Counted from the first letter of the stretch, positions 42,730 to 50,178 are shown. The stretch is DNA of 64,000 bases from Pseudomonadota bacterium (GCA_947455195.1 CANGMI010000005.1:192609-256608), one strand, 5' to 3'. Translations and numbers: made by a program. The notes: generated by a model not told the origin, from the letters alone.

Positions 42730-43777
42730 AAGCGGCGGTTGCCTGTTCTCGGGTGCCGTGTTGGCCGACCCGTGTGGTCAAGGTGTCATCGCCCGGCGCG
42801 TCTCGGTGGGGGCCGCGCTGTCCGTCCTGTCGCTGGTCGTGTCTCTGGCTCTCTGGCTTCCGGTCGGTGTGGTGCAGGCTCAGACATGGCCGTCGCGCCC
42901 CGTCCGACTGCTGGTCTTCACGCCAGCCGGCGGTGCGCCTGACATCAGTGCGCGGGTGCTGGCCGAGCGCTTGAGCCCGGTGCTCGGGCAACCGGTCGTG
43001 GTCGAGACGCGCCTCGGCGCCAATGGCAATATTGCCGCCGAGGTTGTTGCACATGCGCCGCCCGACGGGCATACGCTGCTCCTCTGCGCTGACAGCCAGC
43101 TCGTCATCAACCCGCATGTCTATGCCCGCATGCCCTATGAGCCCCAGGACCTGGTGCCTCTGGCCACCGTGGCATCGAACGAGTTCTTTCTCGTGGCCAA
43201 CCCGGCGCAGCCGTTCCGTACGTTTCGCGAGTTCATCGATCAGGCGAGGTCGGCCAATCCACCTCTCGCGTACGCCTCGGGTGGCAATGGCAGTCAGCAT
43301 CAGCTCACCATGGAGATGCTCAAGGCACGCACGGGCATCAACCTGGTGCACGTGCCCTACAAGGGCGCTGCCCCGGCGACGACTGCAGTCATCGCGGGCG
43401 AAGTGCCGGTGGAGTTCGCCGGCTCGACTGCCGGGCCCCAGGTACGCGCCGGCAAGTTGCGCGGACTGGCCATCGCCGGTCCCCGGCGCCTGGCGGCGTT
43501 TCCCGATCTGCCCACGATCTCCGAATTCATCCCTGGCTTCGTGAACAGCATCTGGCTGGGGGTGTGTGGCCCGCGCAACCTGCCCGAGCCTATCGTGGAG
43601 CGCTTGCGCGCTGAACTCAACCGCTTGCTGGTCCAGCCTGAGGTGCGCGAGGCGTTCTCCCGCTCAGGGGCTCTTGAGCCACTCGTGACCACCCGCGAGG
43701 AACTTGCGGCGCTGGTGAAGCGCGATTACGAGAAGTACGGACAGGTGGTCCGTACGCTCGGCATCAAGACCGATTGA
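42719..43777 (+). CDS. Bug/TctC-family periplasmic solute-binding protein
   Basis: A 352-residue orphan receptor starting with GTG at 42719 inside the aldolase gene. The N terminus is longer than usual; the hydrophobic signal segment is residues about 25-52 ending VVQAQ. The mature part has TWPSRPVRLLVFTPAGGAPD, ETRLGANGNIAAEVVAHA and HVPYKGAAPATTAVIAGE. Coupling to the aldolase gene suggests that the bound acid is that enzyme's substrate or a precursor. Confidence 0.89.
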   Translation: MFSESGGCLFSGAVLADPCGQGVIARRVSVGAALSVLSLVVSLALWLPVGVVQAQTWPSRPVRLLVFTPAGGAPDISARVLAERLSPVLGQPVVVETRLGANGNIAAEVVAHAPPDGHTLLLCADSQLVINPHVYARMPYEPQDLVPLATVASNEFFLVANPAQPFRTFREFIDQARSANPPLAYASGGNGSQHQLTMEMLKARTGINLVHVPYKGAAPATTAVIAGEVPVEFAGSTAGPQVRAGKLRGLAIAGPRRLAAFPDLPTISEFIPGFVNSIWLGVCGPRNLPEPIVERLRAELNRLLVQPEVREAFSRSGALEPLVTTREELAALVKRDYEKYGQVVRTLGIKTD

Positions 43778-43781
43778 TCGA

Positions 43782-43800
43782 TCGCCCGGGTATCGGGCGA
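43782..43800 (+). terminator. Hairpin after the Bug gene
   Basis: A 7-bp stem (TCGCCCG / CGGGCGA) with a 5-base loop starts 5 bases after the Bug gene stop. No T-run follows, so it is either a weak intrinsic terminator or an mRNA 3' hairpin in this convergent region. Confidence 0.4.
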
Positions 43801-43878
43801 CCGTCGGTCAGCGGAGCCGTTGTCGGGTACCCGATTCTGGCTTCCCGCTCCAGGCCCACCCCCTTCGGGCTGCCAGTC

Positions 43879-45552
43879 TCAGACCGGGTCAGCCGGGAGC
43901 GTGCGGCCGCGAATCAGGTCGGCGGCACGCTCTGCGATCATGATCACCGGCGCGTTGATGTTGCCCCCGACCAGATCGGGCATCACCGAGGCATCGACCA
44001 CGCGCAAGCCCTCGATGCCGCGAACCCGCAACTGTGGGTCAACCACCGCCATCGGATCATCTGCGGCCCCCATGCGACAGGTGCCTAGCGGGTGATACAC
44101 GGTGGAACTCGCCGCCCGGGCAAAGGCGTCGAGCGCTTCATCGCTCACGCGGTCTGCGCCCGGTGTGAGTTCGCGGCCCAGGTAGGCGCGCATCGGCGAC
44201 TGTCGGAACAGTTCGCGGGCGATCCGCATGCCGGTTCGCAGGGTGCGGCGGTCCTGGTTGGTGGAGAGAAAGTTCGAATGAATCCGGATCGGAGTGCGCG
44301 GGTCGGTCGATGCCAGCGTCAGTTCGCCACGACTCGTCGGACGCAGCGGAACCGGTCTGCAACCGAAGCCATCGGCATAAGGGGGGGCGATGCCGGGAAA
44401 CCAGGGACGCGCGCCCAGCGGCATGGCACGAAAGAGCAGTTGCAGGTCGGGGATGGACTGGGTCGGATCGCTGCGGACGAAGGCGGTGACATTGTTCGGA
44501 AGGTTTGCGGCGAGGCCTCGCCCGCGAGTCCACGCGTTGGCCAGATGCAGTGCAAGGCGGTCAGCGCGAAGCGCGCGGTGCAGCGGGCCCGGCTCGAGAC
44601 GCAGTGCATCGACATCGGCGGCCACGTGGTCTTGCAGGTTGCGGCCGACACCGGGCAAGGCAGCGCGCACCTGGATACCATGGGCTGCGAGAGCGTCGGG
44701 ATTTCCGATGCCGGCGAGCATCAGGAGGTGTGGCGAATTGATCGCACCACCGGCCAGAATCACTTCGCGGTGCGCGCGTGCAAGTCGTCGCTCACCGCCG
44801 GTTCGCCCGGCAGGCGCTTGTGGGGATCCCTCGATCCATTCATGTTCCACGCCGCGGGCTCGCAAGCCCTCGAACGTCAGTCCGGTCACGAAGGCGCCGG
44901 TGCGTACGGTGAGATTCGCCCGCGCCAGGGCAGGTCGAAGGTAGGCTGTCGCGGCGCTGCACCGGCGACCGTTGCGCAGGGTCGCCTGACCGCGTCCGAT
45001 GCCGGCCTGCTCGGCGCCGTTGTAGTCGGCATTGTGCACGATGTCCATGGCGCCACCGGCATCGATCAGGGCATCGAGCAGGGGGTCCGGGAACTGCGGA
45101 TTGCAGGTTGACAGCGGGCCATCGCCACCGCGGTATCGATCGGCGCCTCCAGCCCACGATTCAGACCGCTTGAAGTAGGGCAGTACCTGGTCGTATGACC
45201 ACTCGGGCAGGCCATGGCTCGCCCAGCGTGCGTAATCGGCCCGATGTCCGCGTACATAGAGCATGGCGTTCAGGGACGACGACCCGCCGATCACCCGGCC
45301 GCGAAAGACAGGGATGCGGCGTCCATCGAGGTTGTCGTCCGGTTCGGTGTCGTACATCCAGTCGTGGCGGCGACCGATCACGTTACGGCCCCAGGCCAGG
45401 GGCAGGCTGATCATCGGGTCGCGGTCCCAGCCACCGGCCTCGAGCAGCAGGACGGTAACCCCAGTCTCTTCGCTCAGGCGCGCGGCAAGCGTGCAACCCG
45501 CCGAGCCCGCACCGATGATCACGTAATCGAATTCTTCGGTGCGGCTCGTCAT
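43879..45552 (-). CDS. GMC-family FAD oxidoreductase (choline dehydrogenase-like)
   Basis: A 557-residue glucose-methanol-choline oxidoreductase that oxidises an alcohol using FAD. The FAD motif YVIIGAGSAGCTLAARLSE is at the N terminus, followed by the GMC signatures RGRVIGGSSSLNAMLYVRG and GGAINSPHLLMLAGIG. The catalytic His is in VYHPLGTCRMG and the C terminus has NINAPVIMIAERAADLI. The start at 45552 puts the motif at residue 10. It follows the VanA-like oxygenase gene by 37 bp in the same operon, so it may oxidise the alcohol produced there. Confidence 0.91.
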   Translation of the reverse strand: MTSRTEEFDYVIIGAGSAGCTLAARLSEETGVTVLLLEAGGWDRDPMISLPLAWGRNVIGRRHDWMYDTEPDDNLDGRRIPVFRGRVIGGSSSLNAMLYVRGHRADYARWASHGLPEWSYDQVLPYFKRSESWAGGADRYRGGDGPLSTCNPQFPDPLLDALIDAGGAMDIVHNADYNGAEQAGIGRGQATLRNGRRCSAATAYLRPALARANLTVRTGAFVTGLTFEGLRARGVEHEWIEGSPQAPAGRTGGERRLARAHREVILAGGAINSPHLLMLAGIGNPDALAAHGIQVRAALPGVGRNLQDHVAADVDALRLEPGPLHRALRADRLALHLANAWTRGRGLAANLPNNVTAFVRSDPTQSIPDLQLLFRAMPLGARPWFPGIAPPYADGFGCRPVPLRPTSRGELTLASTDPRTPIRIHSNFLSTNQDRRTLRTGMRIARELFRQSPMRAYLGRELTPGADRVSDEALDAFARAASSTVYHPLGTCRMGAADDPMAVVDPQLRVRGIEGLRVVDASVMPDLVGGNINAPVIMIAERAADLIRGRTLPADPV

Positions 45553-45589
45553 GTGGTGCCCCTGCCGGTTGTCGTGGGTACGACTCCGG

Positions 45590-46636
45590 TCAATGCTGGT
45601 CGGTCGCGGCGTTCTCGGCGTCGATGATGTCCTGCACGATCCGGCGTGCGCGTATGCCCCCGGCGTCCTGGCCGAAGTCGACCTGATCAGGCAGTTTCGA
45701 CGCGTAGGCATCGATGTTCGATTGCTGGTTTCGCACGATGACGAGGTCTTCGAGGAAGGCAGTGTGTACCTGGTTGAAGAGCATCTCGGTGATGCTCGGG
45801 TCGTCGATACCGAAGTTGTGCGCCTGGCCCCAGAAGTAGTGCGTGCTCGAATCGGTTTCGGGGGTGAGCGCGTTCAGGTTGCGCATGGTGAAGCCCTGCG
45901 ATCGGTCGCCCTCGGGCGCGCCGGTGCCGGCACGTGCGGCGCCCACATCAAGGCGCACGAAGCCTGGTGGGGTGAACTCGATGATCTGCCAGCGGTCTAC
46001 GTGCTCTGTCGGGCTGAACCCCCCAGCCTTCTGGAAGAAGGGCGGTGCCGGGCTGTCCATGATCCAGCGAGTCACCCGGACACGCGTGTCCTCGCGTTCA
46101 ACCTTGATCGGAAAGTTGCTGATCGCCTCGGTACCCAGGGTCGTACGGTGCACGAACTGCAGGTGGGTGAGATCGAGCAGGTTGTCGACGAGGAGCAGGT
46201 AGTTGCCTTCGACCTGGAGACGCTCGCCCTTGAAGCGCCAGGCCGGATCATCGTTCCAGTGGTAGTCCTCGATCAGTGCCGGGTCGGCCAGCGCAGGGTC
46301 GCCCATCCAGATCCAGATCCAGTGATGGCGTTCCACGACCGGGTAGCTGCGGACCCGAGCGCTGGGCGGAATGGCCTTCTGACTGGGCACGCGAACGCAC
46401 GCGCCGGTGCAGTCATACGTGAGGCCGTGGTAGGGGCATTCGACGTTGTCACCGCGCAGGCGCCCACCGGAGAGCGGCACATGGCGATGACAGCAGCGGT
46501 CCTCGAGTGCGACCGGTTTCCCGTCTTCGCGGCGCCAGAACACCACCGGCTCGTTGCAGAGGGTGCGTCTGAACAGTTCCTGCCGCCGAATCTCCCAATC
46601 CCAGCCAGCCACGTACCAGAAATTGCGCGGAAACAT
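45590..46636 (-). CDS. Vanillate O-demethylase-type Rieske oxygenase (VanA-like)
   Basis: A 348-residue oxygenase. It begins MFPRNFWYVAGWDWEI, typical of VanA-type enzymes. Rieske ligands are C48-x-H50 and C67-x2-H70; the mononuclear iron site is D155-x2-H158-x4-H163 in DNLLDLTHLQFVH. Such enzymes remove O-methyl groups or hydroxylate aromatic acids. The VanB reductase is not in the window. It lies between the phthalate-decarboxylase-like gene upstream (163 bp) and the GMC gene downstream. Confidence 0.89.
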   Translation of the reverse strand: MFPRNFWYVAGWDWEIRRQELFRRTLCNEPVVFWRREDGKPVALEDRCCHRHVPLSGGRLRGDNVECPYHGLTYDCTGACVRVPSQKAIPPSARVRSYPVVERHHWIWIWMGDPALADPALIEDYHWNDDPAWRFKGERLQVEGNYLLLVDNLLDLTHLQFVHRTTLGTEAISNFPIKVEREDTRVRVTRWIMDSPAPPFFQKAGGFSPTEHVDRWQIIEFTPPGFVRLDVGAARAGTGAPEGDRSQGFTMRNLNALTPETDSSTHYFWGQAHNFGIDDPSITEMLFNQVHTAFLEDLVIVRNQQSNIDAYASKLPDQVDFGQDAGGIRARRIVQDIIDAENAATDQH

Positions 46637-46798
46637 CGTTGCCTCTCCTCAACCGATCGGCGCCTGTCGGACCGCGCGTCGATTGTGTGCTCCGACTCGA
46701 CGCATTGCAACCGGGCGGCTCGGCCCTGGGGGGCCCTTCAGCGGCGAGACGACGCGCCAGCGCGGACCAGGGGTGATCTCGCGTGTCGTTTCGCGCGC

Positions 46799-47785
46799 TC
46801 AGGTTCGCGAGACGCCGATGAATTCCGGGGCGAAGAGTTCTTCGACCGAAAGGCGCCGTGCACAGACGTTCTGGTCATGCGCGGCCGCGCAGAAGTATTC
46901 GAGCGTGCGCCGGTTCGCCTCGATGCCGTAGGGCCACGGGTCATCGCCCATCGCGTCACGTGCGATGCCGACGTGGTGCGTGGCCCAGGGCAAGGGCAGG
47001 TAGGAGCAGTTCACGTCGGCCAGGCGCACGAGAGCGCGGCGCTTGGCTTCCTCGAAGGCCTTGAACAGGTTGAGCGCGATCCAGCGGTTCGCCTCGTAGG
47101 CGTCGCGTCGCAGCACGATGAGGTGCATGATCGGAAAGACCTTCTCGCCTGCCCACCATGCCTGCTCGGCGCCGAATACGTCGTCGAAGGCGCGACGTAT
47201 GCGCGGGTCGCCCGCGGCGAAGGGCGTCGGCGCTCGTGCACTCACGAAGGCATCGAGGTCCCCCGCCAGAAGCATCTCGGAGAGGGAGCGCTCCGGCATC
47301 GGGGTCACCGACCAGCCCGGCAACGAGAGGTTCATCTTGTCGGCACGACCCGGTTCATTGACGCCAGCCTGAAACCAGCGCACGCCGCGCAGGTCCACGC
47401 CGTAGTTCCCGGCCAGCAGTGCCCGGTTGTAGATCGCAGCGGTCATCGCCCACTCGGGTACCCCGATACGCTTGCCAGCCAGGTCGGCTGGCGTCTCGAT
47501 GCCGGCATCGGCACGTACATAGAGGGCGCCGTGGCGAAAGGTGCGCGAGGTGAATACGGGTAGCCCGACCATGCCGTCGTGGCCTCGCGAGAGCAGCGAT
47601 GCATAAGGGCCCAGGCCCATCTCCGAGACTTCCCACTCCCGATGTCGAATGAACCGGAACAGCAGTTCCTCGATCGGGGTCCGGATACCGGTGAGCGTGA
47701 TGCCTTCGGCACGAACATCACCCGCCACCAGATCGCGCGTGTGTTCGTAATCGCCGACGCCGAGCGTGAGCGCAAGGTTGGCCAT
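46799..47785 (-). CDS. 4,5-dihydroxyphthalate decarboxylase-like protein
   Basis: A 328-residue protein of the periplasmic-binding-protein-like decarboxylase family (Pht5/PhtD type). Typical features are GDYEHTRDLVAGDV at the N terminus, EGITLTG, EELLFRFIRHREWEVSEMG and GKRIGVPEWAMTAA. There is no signal peptide, as expected for the cytosolic enzyme. It would decarboxylate a dihydroxylated phthalate-like intermediate to protocatechuate. First gene of the operon with the VanA-like oxygenase and the GMC oxidoreductase. It starts 340 bp from pucB, on the opposite strand. Confidence 0.85.
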   Translation of the reverse strand: MANLALTLGVGDYEHTRDLVAGDVRAEGITLTGIRTPIEELLFRFIRHREWEVSEMGLGPYASLLSRGHDGMVGLPVFTSRTFRHGALYVRADAGIETPADLAGKRIGVPEWAMTAAIYNRALLAGNYGVDLRGVRWFQAGVNEPGRADKMNLSLPGWSVTPMPERSLSEMLLAGDLDAFVSARAPTPFAAGDPRIRRAFDDVFGAEQAWWAGEKVFPIMHLIVLRRDAYEANRWIALNLFKAFEEAKRRALVRLADVNCSYLPLPWATHHVGIARDAMGDDPWPYGIEANRRTLEYFCAAAHDQNVCARRLSVEELFAPEFIGVSRT

Positions 47786-47805
47786 CGGGAGGTCTCCTGG
47801 AGGGG

Positions 47806-47827
47806 GGCTACGAGGGGGCTACGAGGG
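47806..47827. repeat. Two 11-base tandem repeats
   Basis: GGCTACGAGGG occurs twice in direct succession (47806-47816, 47817-47827), flanked by partial copies. It lies in the 5' leader of the decarboxylase-like gene, just beyond its ribosome site. It may be replication slippage; no function is evident. Confidence 0.6.
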
Positions 47828-47882
47828 GGCGCGCGACCCCGGCTAACCGGGTATTCGCGCGACAACTCTCCGATATTAATCG

Positions 47883-47919
47883 AGAAGCATGTCACCCGGG
47901 TCCCGCCAGTCATGCTTCT
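47883..47919. promoter_or_regulatory. Spaced inverted repeat in the puc control region
   Basis: Perfect 9-base arms AGAAGCATG (47883-47891) and CATGCTTCT (47911-47919) are separated by 19 bases, giving a centre-to-centre distance of 28 bases. It lies between the divergent decarboxylase-like gene and pucB, about 210 bases before pucB. It could be a regulator site or an RNA hairpin of the divergent transcript. Confidence 0.5.
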
Positions 47920-48015
47920 TCATGTTCGAAGTCTGACAATATTCTCAATTTAATCAATGGTTTGTATGTATTCATGCAGCAAACCGGCCCGGGCAATCAA
48001 TCGAAAGGAGAAAAT

Positions 48016-48033
48016 TGTCACTCTCGCTTGACA
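48016..48033. promoter_or_regulatory. PpsR/CrtJ-type repressor site
   Basis: TGT-N12-ACA with a longer dyad, TTGTCA...TGACAA (48015-48034). This is the recognised operator pattern of the photosynthesis repressor PpsR/CrtJ. It overlaps the -35 element of the candidate puc promoter, which is where PpsR acts in purple bacteria. The ppsR gene itself is not in the window. Confidence 0.75.
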
Positions 48034-48055
48034 AATTGTATCGTCAGAGGAAAAT
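48028..48055 (+). promoter_or_regulatory. Candidate pucBA promoter
   Basis: -35 TTGACA at 48028-48033, 16-base spacer, -10 GAAAAT at 48050-48055. The -35 is perfect and overlaps the PpsR-type dyad. Transcription would start near 48062, leaving a leader of about 60 bases before pucB with a GAAGGAG ribosome site. Confidence 0.6.
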
Positions 48056-48124
48056 GACACGCGCCCACAGTGGCACCCACGTGCAGGTCCAGCACGGGAT
48101 GGACATCAATGAAGGAGATAACCA

Positions 48125-48277
48125 ATGTCCAACGCAACCGAGGTGTGGCCGACAGGTCTGACCGAAGGTCAGGCTCTGGAGATCCATCGCAACCTCATCC
48201 AGGGAACCCAGATGTTTGGCGTCATCGCTGCGCTCGCGCACCTGCTCGCCTACATCTACTCCCCCTGGCTCCACTAA
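48125..48277 (+). CDS. pucB: Light-harvesting LH2-type antenna beta subunit
   Basis: A 50-residue antenna polypeptide. It binds bacteriochlorophyll in the membrane together with PucA. Family features are LTEGQALEIHRNLIQGTQ (with H21 and the conserved Gly) and IAALAHLLAYIYSPWLH, in which H39 is the B850-type ligand and PWL the C-terminal signature. One transmembrane span covers about residues 24-46. The ribosome site GAAGGAG is well placed. It is 17 bp upstream of pucA. Assignment to LH2 rather than LH1 rests on the partner subunit and on the pucC-type gene downstream. Confidence 0.9.
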   Translation: MSNATEVWPTGLTEGQALEIHRNLIQGTQMFGVIAALAHLLAYIYSPWLH

Positions 48278-48294
48278 CCTAAAAGGAAACCAGC

Positions 48295-48507
48295 ATGATC
48301 TACGGTCGCATCTGGCTTGTAGTGAAGCCGACGGTGGGGGTTCCCCTCCTGTTGGGCGCGGTGGCGGTGGGTTCATTCGCCGTTCACACTGCACTGCTGA
48401 CCAACACCTCCTGGGTGAAGAAGTTCCTGAACGGCAGCGCCGCCTCGGCCGTCGTCCAGACCCAGAGCACGGTTGCTTCGGTCGCTCCCCCGACGCTGCA
48501 GGTCTAG
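48295..48507 (+). CDS. pucA: Light-harvesting LH2-type antenna alpha subunit, F44-L45 type
   Basis: A 70-residue antenna polypeptide with one span. It is colinear without gaps with LH2 alpha of Rhodoblastus acidophilus from memory: GRIW at 4-7, P12, G15, P17, G21, H31 (B850 ligand), T38 and W40. At the positions that tune absorption it has F44 and L45, as in B800-820 complexes, rather than Y44/W45 of B800-850. After G47 a 23-residue tail rich in Ala, Val, Ser, Thr, Pro and Gln follows, like the extension known in Rubrivivax. Ribosome site AAAAGGAAA. A strong hairpin follows the stop. Confidence 0.9.
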   Translation: MIYGRIWLVVKPTVGVPLLLGAVAVGSFAVHTALLTNTSWVKKFLNGSAASAVVQTQSTVASVAPPTLQV

Positions 48508-48524
48508 TCCTGCTGCAGCGTTCT

Positions 48525-48558
48525 GCGCGGGTGAGGTCGTTCGCGGTCTCACCCGCGC
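48525..48558 (+). promoter_or_regulatory. Intercistronic hairpin after pucA
   Basis: Perfect 11-base arms GCGCGGGTGAG and CTCACCCGCGC with a 12-base loop lie between pucA and pucC. There is no T-run. In puc and puf operons such hairpins stabilise the BA mRNA and lower expression of the genes after it, so that antenna peptides are made in excess. That role is inferred here. Confidence 0.75.
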
Positions 48559-48608
48559 TGTCATACCCCTGCCCGAAGGTGTTCGATTGACGAGGTTTGC
48601 CCTCAACG

Positions 48609-50027
48609 ATGCGTCCGATAGCGCTGAAACTCGTTCGTAGCTGGGCTGAACTCGGGCCGCGCTTTCTGCCCTTTGCAGATGCCGCAACGCCCGACCTGCC
48701 GCTGTCGCGACTCCTGCGGCTTTCGCTCTTTCAGGTTTCGGTCGGCATGGCGCTCGTCCTGCTCGTCGGCACGCTCAATCGGGTGATGATCGTCGAGTTG
48801 CATGTCCCGGCCTCGCTGGTGGCGATCATGATTTCGCTGCCCGTTCTCTATGCCCCGTTTCGAGCGCTGGTGGGTTACCGCTCGGATAACCACCGCTCCG
48901 AGTTTGGCTGGCGCAGGGTGCCCTTCATCTGGATGGGAACCATGGTGCAATTTGGCGGGCTTGCCATCATGCCGTTTGCACTGCTCGTGCTCGGGCTGAA
49001 GGGCAACGCGGCCAACTGGCCTGCCTGGGTAGGTCCGGCGGGTGCCGGTGCGGCGTTTCTGCTGGTTGGGGCAGGGTTGCATACCACCCAGACAGCGGGG
49101 CTGGCACTCGCCACTGATCTTGCGCCAGTCGAGTCGCAGCCCAAGGTCGTGGGTCTGATGTACGTGATGCTGCTGCTCGGCAGCATCCTCAGCGCATTCC
49201 TTTTTGGTGCGGCGCTCGCCGAGTTCAGCCCAGGTCGTCTCATTCAGGTGATCCAGGCGGCGGCAGTTGCCACGCTGTTGCTCAACTGCGTCGCACTCTG
49301 GAAGCAGGAACCGATCAACATGGTTCGACGCAAGGTGCGCGCCGAGCCGGCGTCATTTGCCGAGTCGTGGGCCACCTATCTGGAGAGTGCCGGAGCGCGT
49401 CGGCGTCTGGTGGCCATCGGGCTGGGCACGATGGCGTTCGGCATGCAGGATGTACTGCTGGAACCCTACGGCGGGCAGGTACTCGGCATGACCGTTGCTG
49501 CGACCACCACGCTCACCGCCAGTCTCGCACTGGGGGGGCTCACCGGGTTCATGCTTGCCTCGCGTGTGCTGAGCAAGGGCGCCGACCCGTTCCGGATGGC
49601 CCTCATAGGGGCGGGCGTCGGCATTCCGGCCTTCGCGCTGGTGATTCTCGCCGCTTCGATCCAGTCGATTCTCGCCTTTGTGGTGGGCGTCCTGCTGATC
49701 GGCTTTGGCGGCGGGCTTTTCAGCCACGGCACACTCACTGCCACCATGAACTCGGCACCGAAGGAGCAGACCGGGCTCGCGCTGGGTGCCTGGGGAGCCG
49801 TGCAAGCCACGGCATCGGGTATCGCGGTGGCGCTCGGGGGCATTCTCAATGATGGCCTTGGCGGCCTCGCCGTTCGCGGGTACTTCGGCGATGAGTTCGG
49901 CAGCCCCTCGTTCGGCTACATCTTTGTCTATGGGGTAGAGATCATCATGCTCGCCCTGACTGTCGTTTTGATGACTGCCCTTGTGGGCAAGGTTGCCCTG
50001 CGTCCGGTGGGCAGCATCGAATCCTGA
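48609..50027 (+). CDS. pucC: PucC/LhaA-family (BCD) MFS protein for LH assembly
   Basis: A 472-residue membrane protein of the bacteriochlorophyll delivery branch of the MFS, needed for LH2 assembly. Recognisable segments are LLRLSLFQVSVGMALVLLVG, LNRVMIVELHVPA, APFRALVGYRSDNHRS and GWRRVPFIWMGTM at the N-terminal half, and AFGMQDVLLEPYGGQVL in the second half. Start ATG 48609 is chosen; a TTG at 48597 is in frame. It follows pucBA after the hairpin, matching the pucBAC order. The link to a PucC rather than an LhaA role comes from this position. Confidence 0.92.
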   Translation: MRPIALKLVRSWAELGPRFLPFADAATPDLPLSRLLRLSLFQVSVGMALVLLVGTLNRVMIVELHVPASLVAIMISLPVLYAPFRALVGYRSDNHRSEFGWRRVPFIWMGTMVQFGGLAIMPFALLVLGLKGNAANWPAWVGPAGAGAAFLLVGAGLHTTQTAGLALATDLAPVESQPKVVGLMYVMLLLGSILSAFLFGAALAEFSPGRLIQVIQAAAVATLLLNCVALWKQEPINMVRRKVRAEPASFAESWATYLESAGARRRLVAIGLGTMAFGMQDVLLEPYGGQVLGMTVAATTTLTASLALGGLTGFMLASRVLSKGADPFRMALIGAGVGIPAFALVILAASIQSILAFVVGVLLIGFGGGLFSHGTLTATMNSAPKEQTGLALGAWGAVQATASGIAVALGGILNDGLGGLAVRGYFGDEFGSPSFGYIFVYGVEIIMLALTVVLMTALVGKVALRPVGSIES

Positions 50028-50064
50028 ACCGGACGATCCGGCATCTGTCAAAGGAGAAGAACCG

Positions 50065-50178
50065 ATGAAATGGGTACTGTTGAGCGCTTGGGGTGTTGTG
50101 GTCGTGTTCTGGGTCGTCAACATGTTCTACGAGGCGAACAAGAAGCGCGACGCCGAGTGGAAGCGCCAGCGCGGCTAG
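50065..50178 (+). CDS. 37-residue single-span membrane peptide in puc operon
   Basis: A small protein with a strong ribosome site (AAGGAGAA at 50051-50058) 37 bp after pucC. Residues 2-22 form one hydrophobic helix (KWVLLSAWGVVVVFWVVNMF), and the last 15 are strongly charged and basic (NKKRDAEWKRQRG), giving an N-out/C-in topology. There is no His in the span, so it is not an antenna alpha or beta subunit. It does not match PucD or PucE as I know them. It could be an accessory or gamma-like subunit of LH2, or an assembly factor. I do not recognise a family. Confidence 0.72.
   Translation: MKWVLLSAWGVVVVFWVVNMFYEANKKRDAEWKRQRG

Noticed and set aside
45539-47563. 674-codon plus-strand open frame across the VanA-like and decarboxylase-like genes
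   Set aside because: Spans two real minus-strand genes and the gap between them; no recognisable motif, composition typical of antisense frames.
47923-47938. Second PpsR-type site TGT...ACA upstream of the puc promoter
   Set aside because: The spacing is 10 bases, not 12, so it does not meet the operator pattern; it could be a weak site but is not called.
47944-47960. FnrL-like site (TCAATTTAATCAA)
   Set aside because: Only one half matches TTGAT-N4-ATCAA.
48125-48507. LH1 (pufBA) instead of LH2 (pucBA)
   Set aside because: The alpha subunit matches LH2 alpha without gaps (H31, W40, positions 44/45) and the next gene is PucC-like; no pufLM follows.
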